The notes below the pieces were generated by a model, which did not search any database, was not told where the DNA came from, and saw nothing but the letters and a program-made list of their open reading frames with translations. A stretch of DNA of 64,000 nt. It comes from Rhizophagus irregularis. Lineage: Eukaryota; Glomeromycota; Glomeromycetes; Glomerales; Glomeraceae. The translations under genes were made by a program, and so were the position numbers. Shown here piece by piece: positions 1 through 10,620 of the stretch (within the stretch, counting starts at the first letter, position 1; each line of letters starts with the position of its first letter). The DNA is taken from assembly GCF_026210795.1 (NCBI RefSeq), contig NC_089446.1, positions 1,670,001-1,734,000 of the forward strand, written 5' to 3'.

Positions 1-309
1 ATAAATATAAAACTCTTGAGCTTTGGTGAATGAAATATCTTGCAGCTGAAATGGAAACAAGAATTTGTTATACAAGCCCTTTTGTATATCAACTCTCCAT
101 GAAACCAGTATCAAAATATAACTAAAAGATCAAATGAATAAACAGTAAGTTGGTAAACGTTGTTTTATACTAAAAAAAAAACTTTTATTAATAATGTTAA
201 AACCTTCCACCATTTTTTCGTCCTAAATTTTTTAGACCAAATGATCAGTAGGAAAAGTTTCCTGAAAAATTATTACCTATATACTATGATCATCAACAAA
301 GATTATTAT
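1..309. other. AT-rich DNA, no gene seen
   Basis: I see no supported gene. The 61-codon frame at 160-345 is poly-A/T rich, resembles no family I know and runs into the dispersed repeat at 310. Confidence 0.5.
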
Positions 310-873
310 TACGTAACGTGTGATGTAATTTTTCTGTTTCTATGATCTTAATCTTTTTCTTTTATTTTTTCATTTTCTATTTTACTTTAACGTTAACTTT
401 AGATGGTTCTCAAGTTTTTTAATGTTCTTAAGCATTCATTTGGTTTTAATTGAGCTATTATGCATTTATGCTTTATTTATTTATTAACAAAACAAGAGTG
501 GCTACAGTTTATATATTACCCAAATTTATAACAAGCTAAGGTGTTAAAATCAAAAATCAAAATACTTTGTTCGTAATATAGATTGAAACTGCCATCTAAT
601 CAGAAAACCACCCTTGCAGATCTAGTAATTACACTCTGGCATTAGAACTATGACTACACAATACCTATAACTACAACTATTATTTTAACAAATCTAAAGT
701 TAATTTCAGTAGATCTGCTGTGTCTACTGATTACTTTCGATGAAGTATTGTTTAGCTTATGGTGAAAGATTTCCATTTACCTTGCCTAACAGCACTTTTA
801 CTGGCATCATTTTGAGATGACTTTGTCAAAGAATTAAAATTCTCCTTTTTGATTATATTAAGCGAGGAACATG
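310..873 (+). repeat. Dispersed repeat, inverted copy of 56271-56828
   Basis: This segment reappears as a near-identical reverse complement at 56271-56828. It begins at TTACGTAACGTGTGATG and ends at TATATTAAGCGAGGA. It has no convincing coding content. Beyond the outer end this copy continues into AT-rich DNA, whereas the distant copy is cut at TACGTA by the Maverick-like element. This copy therefore gives the uninserted arrangement. Confidence 0.85.
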
Positions 874-1526
874 ACCTGTCTTTTATACGTAAAAGGAGTC
901 TCTGTGAACTGTTATGCAAATCTTAGATTATCTCGATTAATATATATTATGTGATTATGAACAAAAACGTAAATTTTAATAAGTATTATTTTTTTTCATT
1001 TTAATTTGTTTCCTTTATTAATGAATGTTTACTAACTGTTCAATTACTTTATTTTTTCTTTTTAGCGATTTTTGAAGTATTTTCAATTTATTTAAAGTTA
1101 GAAAGCCCTTGGCGTGCATTTTTAACCACTTTCTTTTTGTTAAAAATTTATAGAAAATTTATGAAGTTACATAATAAGAATTTGGATTACTTGAACAAGG
1201 TAAATTAAAAGAAGTGCTATTTTGTTTGTTTTTTATTCAAGAAAAATTACTAATATAAATCTTATATAATATAACTATATTTTTTATTAACGATGTAAAC
1301 ATTCTGGATTTGTTAGTATAAACTGACTTGAGGTTAAAGGTTATAAGCTATCCCACCAGCTGGAAAAGTGTATGAAATTTCTTTTATTCACAAAGAAAGC
1401 CTTGCTAAAGTCATCTTTAGTGTAGGTCTAGTAATATATTGCCTTAATTGAGTATGATTACGAAGTTTATGATTTTTAATTACACAATTTATTTTAATAT
1501 TTAAATTTACAATGCATATGTAAAAG
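874..1526. other. AT-rich DNA, nothing recognised
   Basis: No open frame, RNA gene or clear repeat was recognised here. Confidence 0.5.
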
Positions 1527-1821
1527 AAGACCCCAGATATCTAATATAAAGGTTATAATGGACTTTTGGCCAAAAACACCCTTTTTGCTAAAACTCAAAA
1601 AATCGTTTTTTGTAAATATCTCAGCATCCAGTGATTCAATTTTAATGAACTTTTTTTTTATTTTGTAACCCTCATTTAGCTCTACAATTTAAAAAAAGTT
1701 CATCAAAATTGGACTACTGGATGCTGAGATATTTACAAAAAATGATTTTTTGAGCTATGAAAAATGGGCCAATCTGCCAAAAGTGTGACTTATAACCTGT
1801 TTTGGAGATATCCGGAATTCT
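1527..1821. mobile_element. hAT-type palindromic MITE, copy 1
   Basis: A 295-bp near-palindrome starting AAGACCCCAGATATCT and ending AGATATCCGGAATTCT, flanked by the identical 8-bp duplication TGTAAAAG (1519-1526 and 1822-1829). Long internal arms contain AAATATCTCAGCATCCAGT and its complement. A second copy lies at 37845-38140 with a different 8-bp duplication. An 8-bp duplication is the hAT signature. Non-coding. Confidence 0.85.
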
Positions 1822-1829
1822 TGTAAAAG

Positions 1830-2199
1830 TTTTTGTACAAATCATTTGATAATAAACTTTTAATATTTATTGTACAAGTCCATTTTATAATAAATTTTTA
1901 ATATTTATTTTATGATTCATTTGTAATTTCTATTTCACAATTAATTTTATATTATATATATTACAATTAATTTTACGATAATTTGTTGTTATGTATTTTT
2001 TATAATTAATCTTGCAATTTATCAATAAATTAATGTTACAATTAATGTTTACTAACTATTGTAATATGTCCCTACAAGACCAATAACGAGTATCTTATCA
2101 TAGTTTGTATATAATGTACTGTAATATTAATTTTACAATACATTTAAAAAATTTTAAGTTGTTAGCAAAGTATCCTCCAACACTATATATCACTTTCAA
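1830..2199. other. AT-rich DNA, nothing recognised
   Basis: Simple AT-rich sequence with repeated AATTAATTTTA-like words. No coding evidence. Confidence 0.5.
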
Positions 2200-2347
2200 T
2201 ATTTAAGCGATTCATCATAAACAAGACAAGGCAAATGACAAAATACTTCGTTGATAACTGCCTCACAATATTGTAATTCTTCAAGGTCTTCATATGTTAC
2301 GGGTTTTGTTAAATCCTTTCCAAAAACTGCATCCAATTCACGTCATA
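2200..2347 (-). pseudogene. Cytochrome P450 fragment (K-helix region), broken
   Basis: The minus strand reads ELDAVFGKDLTKPVTYEDL followed by LQYCEAVINEVF. This matches the stretch before and through the K helix of fungal P450s, which normally continues into the ExxR motif. Here the motif position reads E-V-F-C, so the arginine is lost. A stop precedes the block and two more follow near 2200. P450s are haem monooxygenases, usually anchored in the ER. The 5' partner fragment is at 16848-17020; the hAT element lies between them. Family assignment rests on recognised residues, not on a search. Confidence 0.6.
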
Positions 2348-2623
2348 CTTTTTGTTAGAATTATGATCCGATCAAATCCAGATGATCCAAATTGCATTTG
2401 GTCAAAAACATAAAATCTGTACTTAGATCTTTAAAAAATTCATCTGTATATATTGTACAGATAAACCGGATTTGAACGATTTGACAACATAACACAGGTC
2501 ACAGGATGCAAATAATAAAAAAATTTTTTGTACACACATATTTTCGCTTCATTATTTTATTATTTTATTGTAAATTTGTATTGTTAATTTGTATTTATTA
2601 TCATATTAATTGTATATATTACA

Positions 2624-2782
2624 TTATATTAGTTTTTTGGTGAGAATGGTTTGTGAATTGTATCCAAAATATTGTAATTTCTTTTCAAAAACATTATTTT
2701 TTTTAAAAAATTCTGGACTGATATGTGTTCTCTTAGGACCCATTAAATTTTCGCAATCTGAAAACAGTCTCTCACTTGGAGT
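2624..2782 (-). pseudogene. hAT transposase C-terminus, severed from its gene
   Basis: The minus strand encodes the end of the hAT C-terminal dimerisation domain: PSERLFSDCENLMGPKR, then about 30 more residues to a stop at 2624. SERLFS followed by a conserved K-R is the hallmark of the domain. The matching upstream half (CAYLSVSATST) ends at 13778 on the other side of the CACTA-like insertion. Joined over one copy of the AGT duplication, the two halves are in frame. Alone, this piece has no start codon. Confidence 0.85.
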
Positions 2783-3174
2783 CACTGGTCGAACACTAGT
2801 CAAAATAATAAAATTCGACCTTAATAAAATTTGGCCTATATTCGACCAAATTCAAAAAAAATTCGACCTAAGTATATATTCGACATTGTTGAATTATGGT
2901 CGAATAGCATATTATAAAAAAATATGTAATGTGTTGATCATGTCGCGTCGCGTATCACTCGTGTACCATGTAATTAAGCACGATTAAAAGTTTAATTTAA
3001 ACTTTCCTTCATGCTTTTTTCTTTGTCCTTCCCTTTTTCTTCGTCCTTCCCCTTTCCCTTGTTCCTTCTTTCACTTTTTTAAAAAACTTTTATAAAGTTT
3101 ATTTTATTTTATTTTTTTTTAGGAAATTGGCTCCGAAGTTTAATATTCTAATAAACATTATTAACTTTTCTTTT

Positions 3175-3830
3175 TTTTTCGGAATGCATTAGGAACGGCC
3201 TCTTGGAACGATTTCGTGACTAAGAATGTGAAAAATGTGGAAGGTTAGTATATTCGGTTTTTTTTAAAAAAAATTTTATTATTGTTTTTTACTTACCTTA
3301 TTCTTATTTCTTTAGGAACGGTCTCTTCTTTTGGGATGGTGATCGGGAATAGAGGTAAATGGGAAGTAGGTTAGCGGGTGTATTGGTGTGTTTATTGTAA
3401 TTAAGAAACGTTCTAACGTTTCTCTTCTTTTTGTAGGATACTATTAAGCAAGCCGAAAGAACTAAGATTCGTCATAAGTATTACGAATCTTATTTTTTTT
3501 TCATTTTTTTTAATAAAGTGTAACGGTTCACTAACCGTTCTTATTTTTTTTATAGGTTTCAGTGGGCTTCTGACGAATGGAGGGACCAAGATTCGTAAGT
3601 AAGTACGAATCTTGGTTGTTTTTCTTTTTTTTTAAGATTGTGAACGGTTACTACCTGTTCATTTTCTTTTTTAGGTTTCGGGTGTCTCCAACGAATGGAA
3701 GAACCAAGATTCGTAAGTAAATACGAATCTTGGTTGTATTTTTGTTTTTTTTTTATAATTATAGAACGGTTTACTAACCGTTCTTTTTTTTTAGGTCTCG
3801 GGTGGGCTTCTGATGGATTTTGTGAGTATG
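3175..3830 (+). repeat. Array A: tandem intron-exon-like modules
   Basis: Short exon-like modules of 35-39 bp (for example 3556-3594, 3675-3712 and 3795-3829) are separated by about 80-bp intron-like units. Each full unit opens with GTAAGT and closes with a T-rich tract and TTTTAG. The donor sits in a hairpin (CCAAGATTC ... GAATCTTGG). Before the acceptor lies a second hairpin, best seen as GAACGGTTTACTAACCGTTC, with a TACTAAC branch-point-like loop. Older, more diverged modules lie upstream (3437, 3310). No long frame runs through it. Confidence 0.7.
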
Positions 3831-3986
3831 AGTGAAGATGATGCAGATTATGTTATTATATGAAAAACCTATTCGTGTCAATAAAGTAAGCGGAAACATT
3901 TGTTGGAGAAGAAGAACCTAATTGAGAAGTTAGTTTGGTTTTATTGTTTGCTGTGTAGCATTGATGCTTCGTCATATTATTATTAG

Positions 3987-4330
3987 GCAAACCAGATAAT
4001 CAACAGAAGTTAATTGTCAAATCTGGAAAAGTCTCGAGTTCTATTAAACACGGCCAAAAATCTGAATTATCAATTTATGATGAAGCTGCTGGCAAATCAA
4101 CAAAATCACAGATTCTTAGTCACGCTTCAAAAAGAATAGAGTCTAGAGTGTGTGGGAACCCTCTTGGTGAAGGGCGTTTTGGTCGTGTTTATATTGCAAG
4201 AGAAAAAACAAGTAAATTGTTGCTATCAAGTAATATTTAAAAAGAGTTTCGAGAAAATATTATGATAGAACAACTAAAACGTGAAGTGGAGATTCAGTCG
4301 TATTTGAAATATCCTCAATACGTTCATGCG
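3987..4330 (+). pseudogene. Captured Aurora-type protein kinase fragment
   Basis: After an acceptor-like ATTATTAG the plus strand reads through the start of a Ser/Thr kinase domain. Visible are ASKRIESRVCGNPLGEG with the glycine-rich loop GEGRFGRVY, then the helix-C region IEQLKREVEIQSYLKYP. The order and wording resemble Aurora/Ipl1 kinases. The ATP-binding lysine region is degenerate, a stop follows it near 4240, and the catalytic loop and everything downstream are missing. At about 4330 it passes directly into splicing-factor sequence. Not functional as a kinase. Confidence 0.7.
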
Positions 4331-4735
4331 TGCGCTTTTGGTGTTATCGTACAGACTCCCAACTCCCAAGGTATTAATATAATAATCAAATATCAAATTT
4401 ATTTTACATATTTAATTTTATTAAGTCAAAATATTTAATTTAGATTGCATGAGATCCCGATACCGGTAATAGTAAAGGGTATGGGTTTATTTCATATTAT
4501 AATTTCGATTCTCAGATGCGGCAATTGATGCAATGAACGGGCAATTTTGAATAAACCAATTATTGTATCATACGCGTTCAAAAAGGATGATAAAGGCGAA
4601 AGAAATGAAAGTGCTGCAACTTCTGAATCGAATATATTACTTTCGATGGGTGACTATTTTTTTTTATTGGCATACCTTAGAACGGTTATTGGCAGCCCAA
4701 GTGAAGAAAATCAAAGTCTTTGATTGCAGACAAAC
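4331..4735 (+). pseudogene. Captured SF3B4 (Hsh49)-like RRM fragment
   Basis: Pieces of the second RRM of splicing factor 3B subunit 4 follow in order: FGVIVQTP, an intron-like gap (GTATTA to TTTAG), DPDTGNSKGYGFISYYNFDS, DAAIDAMNGQF, KPIIVSYAFKKDDKGER and, after an unrelated stretch of about 65 bp, ERLLAAQ. The native protein is an RNA-binding U2 snRNP component. Here a stop follows MNGQF, the frame shifts by one, and the first RRM is absent. The frame at 4563-4838 is an out-of-frame shadow of this piece. Confidence 0.72.
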
Positions 4736-4839
4736 ACAACCATCGCTTAGACTATCTATGATAAACGGAGCGTCAGGAGTATTTTTATTTGATATGTTGT
4801 TTATCAAGAAAATGGATATGAAATCTATTATAATATAAT

Positions 4840-5737
4840 TTATTTACATTACAATGCTATATCACTTAATCATCTCCGAAACCTTCTTTCTCTCTTCCCC
4901 TCTCACCCTTCCCTCTCCTTTTTTGTTTTTCCCTGCCATTCCTCTATCTCTTACTTTTGTAGGACGTTTCCTTGAAATTTTCTTCAGCTTCGGTAGATTT
5001 CTTTAGTAGGATGTGTAGATCAGCGTCTTGGAATTGGGAAGTTTTTTTTTTATTATTAATTTTGATTTTTTTTATTAATTTTTTTTATCTTATAATTTGT
5101 AGAAATCAACAGTTTCGCACTTCCCGGATCGAATTGGTAAGTTTTTCACTTAAAAACTTTTTCTAAAAAATTTTTTTTTTATTATTAATTAATTTTTTTA
5201 TTGTTTTTTTTTGTAGTTTCGGCTTCCTTATCCTGGATGATAGTTTTTAAAGTTTTGTTTTTCCAAATTTTTATTTCAGATCGAACTTGGACTTTATTTT
5301 TTTCTTTAGTTATAGTGAGATGACTTTTAACATTCGTTTTTTTCAAAGATGCGATCATGTGATTGTGAAATTGTGTATAATTATTATATATTAGATAGAT
5401 GCTAATATACATGTACTGTATATTTAAGTGTTTTAATAAATTAATAAATTTGAAATTGAAACTAAATTAATAAATAAATATTGAGACTTAAAATTTTGTG
5501 TCGATAATCATCCGAACTGCGCCTCAATTTGACGCCACTATTAGACCTAAATTCAACCTAGTCAAATTTAGGTCAAATGGTAGTGTAATGATGGCCGAAT
5601 TTTCTTTCCGAATTTGAGACGATTGGCACCCTAAATGCGCCCGAAAATTCGACCTCAATTTGACACAGGTTAGATCATCATTCGACCTATATTCGACCTG
5701 GTCAAATTTAGGCCGAATTGTCCTTTTTCAACTAGTG
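4840..5737. other. Right part of the Pack-type element, no clear gene
   Basis: Contains a few splice-site-like pieces (acceptor TTTTGTAG before 4963, donor GTAAGTTTTT near 5137, acceptor TTTTTGTAG near 5216) with short segments between, then subterminal ATTCGACC-rich repeats from about 5500. No protein family was recognised. Confidence 0.45.
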
Positions 5738-5740
5738 GAA

Positions 5741-6240
5741 ATCAAAACTTTCGACCGTTAAGAGCTTTCGGCATAATTTTTGCCGATTGGTCATGTGATT
5801 CGTCACATTTTTTGACCAACGGCAAAAATCGGTAAAATCAATCACAAATCGACTGATACTGATTGTTAAACGAAAACTCGTTCAGTCTTTTGGTGAAAAA
5901 TCGACTTATACCGATTGTTATACGAAAACTTGTTCCTTTAAGGTCGTTCAGTAAATTTTGCCGATTGGTCACATAAATCGACACAATTTTGCCAAATAGT
6001 AAAAAACATTATTTTTTAATTCGAATTTTATACTTTGTTTACATTGTTTATATTCAGTGTATAATCATTAACGAAAATTTTTATTGTAAAATGAATTTCG
6101 TCTTGTTTTTCGTCAAGTAATTATAATAAAAATACTACAAAAGAATCTTTTCGTAAAATGAAATTTCGTCTAATAAACGTGTCTCTCGTCAAGTAATTAT
6201 AAAAATTAAAAAAATAAAAAAAATAATTCGGCCAATTTTT
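5741..6240. repeat. Left subterminal repeat region of CACTA element 1
   Basis: AT-rich DNA with repeated words such as TTTGCCGATTGGTCA and AAAATCGAC in both orientations. Similar words occur next to the right end (13490-13770). Such clustered short subterminal repeats are the usual binding sites for the second protein of CACTA elements. That role is inferred from the family. Confidence 0.55.
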
Positions 6241-6257
6241 ACCAAAACACTTAATTA

Positions 6258-9200
6258 TTAACGAATTTGGAGTTTGCGATTAATTGGATTAATCGCCAAA
6301 TATTCAATAGCATTACTCCGAGTAGAAATTCGATATTTTGATGGTATAAATCGACAAAGGATATTATGTACAGGAATAATACAATCGCGGCTTTCATCAT
6401 AAAATTCAGATTTCCACAACTCGACGTTACAGCTCTCGTCTTCATCATCAATATGAAAATAATATCGACTTTCACTCGTACTAGCTGGTCGATACCAACG
6501 AATATATGCCAAATTATGTTCCATTTGTCCATTTGGCAAGTCGACTGTATGTTTGAAGAAGTATTGAATTTGTCCAGGATAACTGTCGACTTCCCCATCA
6601 CTAGTTATAAATTTGGCTAGGACACACGAGCTTTTTGTATGTCGAACTGACATTGCAGAGCCAAATACTTCGGAACCAATTCGGCATCTTCCAAATTGAT
6701 TTATCTTTACTCGAATTGTTATAGAATCTTGGATAATTTCATCTGCTGGTTTGCGAAACTTGTACATTTTGATATAAGAAGCATTATAAAAAGCAACCAT
6801 CAGTTCGAGCATTGATTCGGTCATTATTGCTTCGGAACTAGGCTTCAGCATTTCTCCAGGAAACGGCTCGCATCCAGTAATAGTCGATTCCTATATGTTT
6901 TTAGCATTTAGCCAAAACCGCTCTAGTTCATCTGAAGAAAATTGGTCTGCAGCCGATATTGAACCAGTTGTGGGTCGATCTTCAAGCAATTCTAAGCCTT
7001 TCGTTTGAATGTCAGAACTAATGATATCTCCAATTCGATTATCATTCATTATCCGACGCATTATTTTCAGTTCAATTTGTCTATTACTTGTTGGCAACGA
7101 GCCTTAAAAATTATTAAAAATAAGACTAACAATGTAAACATCTGAATAAAGTAAAAAAAGTAAAAAAAAGAATATCTTACCGAGTATTCCATTCATACGC
7201 TCAAATGAAAAACACCAAAATGCATACAATGGACCAAAATCATTCGAACAATCGCACAAATGGAGCGAAAGGTGAAGATTAGGCGTAATTTTTACTCTTC
7301 CATAGTGTACTTCAATAAGCTTAATTATTTTAATTAGCCTCTCACGAGCTTCTTCCATTAATTCAATTTCTAAAATTCGGCTTACTAAAATAGAACAAAC
7401 TCTAACGAAATGTGTCAAGATTTTTCGATCTTTTGATGGTAAATGTTCCCACAATGAGGTAGTTGCGTAGATCATAAAGAAAATTTGCCACTGATCAGCT
7501 GTATAGTTCGAAAACCCTTCTCTGCGCTCAATATTCCCGGGAATTCGTCCTAAATCAGCCGGTATTTTGAATTGATTCATTTTTTCTTGAATCTTCTTTA
7601 GATCGTTCGGGGTTAAAACACCCTCGTCGATCCAAATCCTCTTCATTATCCACCTCGCAATTCCTAAGAATAAGCAGTGCATTGGATCTACAATAATAAA
7701 ACGAATTGGGTCAAAGTACGGCAATCGAAGTAACTCCGACCACCTAACCTCTTTTTCACTAACGAAATTCTTTCTTGAATTGGTGGAATTGCAACTTCGC
7801 CATGCAAGAGCATTCCGACGATGTTCGGTCAAATCACGAGTAATGAACCAATTCTCCATATCCTCCATACCTGCAAAATTATGTTGGTGGTCTTCATAAT
7901 TTGCTCGTTTCATACACCAATGGCAAGAAACCAAAGCTGAAATATGCCCGCATATTTTTCGAGCAGCAGGGATATCGCACGAAATTAGTACTAAAGCCGC
8001 ACGAATATTTTTCCCGTTTTGGCACTCAAATGTTCGATTTAAAGTTATTCCACTCCATAGTAACTCTAATTCATTGACAATAGGCGCAATATAATGATTA
8101 ATCTTGTGCAAGCTTACTTCGTTCGGTCCTGGTAGTAGACCGAGAACCAGCAAATTTTCACGTGAACCGAATGTCACGGGGTAAATTACAGACAGCCGCG
8201 TAAATTACCCCGATACTATAAAATGTACCATTGTAGGGCTGGAACCAATCAAGGTTTATCATTAGTCCTAAATGTGAATCGGCTACTTCTGGTCGGAAAA
8301 ATTTGGCTGAATTTTCATCGTCAGTTTCTCTTAATGTTTTCCAGATTTGACCGTCATATATATCGGTCAGTATGTTATCGAATTGTCGACGATTTGACCA
8401 ATGTCGAAGTAACCGTTCAAAGTGAGGCTGACGATATAGAGTTTCCAATTGTTGATGAATCGGTACAAACGGATATATTAATTCTGGCTTTTTAACCTCT
8501 CTCTCAGCCAAGACCGTTTGACACGATTTCATCCTTCGAGACGCAGAATTTGGAAATTCGACGTGACTGCATCTTATGATACCGATACTGTCATTTTTTT
8601 GAATTTCGTCCATGTCTGTCTTATTATATAATTTATGACATTTCGGACATGGCATGAAACTATGGAAACGATCTTTCAGGCCAAGTTGAATTCTTGCCAG
8701 ATATAGAGAGTCAGGAAAGCTATTGTAAATGTCTCCACCGATTTCTTTTAACACTATTTTCATGAATTTTAGTTGAGATTCGGTCGCTGTTTCAGGGAGA
8801 TTGAACTTTTTTCGAAAGGTCATTATCCACAATAAAATCCATGAAAATTTATCATCGATTGTCATTTTTTCTTCCTCTTGATATGATTTAAAATCTGGTG
8901 GTGAATAATTTTCAAAAGTATCGGCAAAAGTTTCATCATCTGACTCATTGCCATCAGAAGAAGAAGTATCAGTATGTTGTTCATAATCAGAATTGCTCAA
9001 ATCTTCTGTTCCTGAATGTTCGAGCATAGTTTGTGGGCGATTTGCGTAGCTTCTTGTACGTCTTCGAGGTAAAAAAATATATTCGTTTTCGTTGTATTCT
9101 GGAGTTGTCGAATTATCTTTTCATTTAATGGAATTGTTGTCGAATCTTCTTCTAAAGGAGTTATTACCGAAATCTCTTCATTTAATGGAGGTACCAAAAT

Positions 9201-9476
9201 ATCTTCATTTATCAGATTTTCTTCTAACGAAGTTATTGTCGAATCCTCTTCTTGATTAATTAGTAACAATGAAGCCAAATCACTATTAAGATTCGAGTCA
9301 GTTGTGTTTTCTGCCGCTTTGTGAAGCATTTTGGTTCGTGTTATAACCAGTTTTCCATTACATTTGTCACAATAACAAGGGACTTTGGTTCTTTTTTTGC
9401 TAAACCTTCTAGAAGATAGTTAGTTTGCTATCCTTTCCGAACCCATAATTTGATTAATCGATCTTCTTCTCGTCAT
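6258..9476 (-). pseudogene. CACTA/EnSpm-like (tnp2-type) transposase, decayed
   Basis: The gene starts near 9476 (MTRRRSINQIMGSERIAN) and ends at 6258. It has a short CxCxxC patch (PCYCDKC), an acidic linker, a second Cys-rich patch (CPKCHKLYN), then the transposase core with YDGQIWKTL, LGLMINLDWFQPY, LGLLPGPNE, CHWCMKR, DPMHCLFLGIARWIMKR and the C-terminal FERMNGILGK. An intron of about 77 bp (7180-7104) follows at the same place as in the related gene at 26164-29680. Lesions: a stop after IAN near 9420, frame changes near 9010 and 8170, and an in-frame TAG at 6891-6893. It would cut and join the ends of its own family, acting in the nucleus. Assignment to the tnp2 type comes from the overall pattern and the element's termini. 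Confidence 0.75.
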
Positions 9477-9602
9477 GTTTTATAAAATTTGATAAAGAAT
9501 CGGTTATAATTAATATGTACTTTAAAATTTAACAAAACTTTGACGAATGAAGTCAATTTTTCTCTTGAAAATTAAAATTTTATGAAATTTTTTTTTTAGT
9601 TT

Positions 9603-10290
9603 GAAAATTTCGGTTAAATTTAATCCGTTAGTAATTGATTTAATAAAAGTTTAATTTCGAGATTTCGATTAATTAAATTTTCAATCGAGAATTTTTTTTA
9701 ATTTGAAAATTTCGGTTAAATTTGATCTGTTAGTAATTGATTTAATAAAAGTTTAATTTCGAGATTTCAATTAATTAAATTTTCAATCATGAGAATTTTT
9801 TTTAATTTGAAAATTTCGGTTAAATTTAATCTGTTAGTAATTGATTTAATAAAAGTTTAATTTCGAGATTTCGATTAATTAAATTTTCAATCATGAGAAT
9901 TTTTTTTAATTTGAAAATTTCGGTTAAATTTGATCTGTTAGTAATTGATTTAATAAAAGTTTAATTTCGAGATTTCGATTAATTAAATTTTCAATCATGA
10001 GAATTTTTTTTAATTTGAAAATTTCGGTTAAATTTAATCTGTTAGTAATTGATTTAATAAAAGTTTAATTTCGAGATTTCGATTAATTAAATTTTCAATC
10101 ATGAGAATTTTTTTTAGTTTGAAAATTTCGGTTAAATTTAATCCGTTAGTAATTGATTTGATAAAAGTTTAATTTCGAGATTTCGATTAATTAAATTTTC
10201 AATCATGAGAATTTTTTTTAATTTAAAAATTTCGGTTAAATTTGATCCGTTAGTAATTGATTTGATAAAAGTAATAAAAGTCTAATTTCG
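9603..10290. repeat. 104-bp tandem array
   Basis: Seven copies of a unit containing GAAAATTTCGGTTAAATTT, TTAGTAATTGATTTAATAAA and GAGATTTCGATTAATTAAAT. Start-to-start spacing is about 102 bp once and 104 bp otherwise (starts near 9603, 9705, 9809, 9913, 10017, 10121, 10225). Copies differ at few positions. It lies between the divergent transposase and second-protein genes of CACTA element 1, in the shared promoter region. Confidence 0.85.
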
Positions 10291-10620
10291 ATTAAACTTT
10301 TTTTAACGATTAATTAACTTTTAAATCAAATTTCGGTTTTATTTTTATCAAATAGACTTTTTCCCAGGAAAGCTTATTTTGAATTTTGAATTTATAAAGC
10401 TCCATCAATCGAATTTTTTTCGCAAAAATAATTTTATTTTTTCGATAAACAATTCTCGTAATTTTTATAAAATTTTTATAAAATCTGCAATACATTTTTA
10501 TATTGATCGTCAAACGTAACTTTTATATAAATCGAACAATATTTTTCGTCATTTTGAAAGAAAGTTCTACTTTATTTACTAATTTTACTATTCTTCTGTT
10601 TATTAAAATCTCTATAAAGA

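Larger units (their letters stand above)
2794..5737. mobile_element. Non-autonomous CACTA element carrying host gene pieces
   Basis: Ends are CACTAGTCAAAA at 2794 and TTCAACTAGTG at 5737, with the 3-bp duplication GAA (2791-2793, 5738-5740). Subterminal repeats contain many ATTCGACC/GGTCGAAT words. There is no transposase. Inside are an intron-exon-like array (3175-3830) and fragments of a protein kinase and a splicing factor (3987-4735). It is comparable to gene-capturing Pack-type elements. It inserted 11 bp inside CACTA element 1, next to that element's CACTGGTC terminus. Confidence 0.85.

Noticed and set aside
2610..2987. 125-codon plus-strand frame
   Set aside because: It crosses two element boundaries (2783 and 2794) and is antisense to the hAT dimerisation domain.
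4563..4838. 91-codon frame as a separate gene
   Set aside because: Only short parts match anything, and the match (ERLLAAQ) is part of the SF3B4-like fragment, whose other pieces lie in a different frame.
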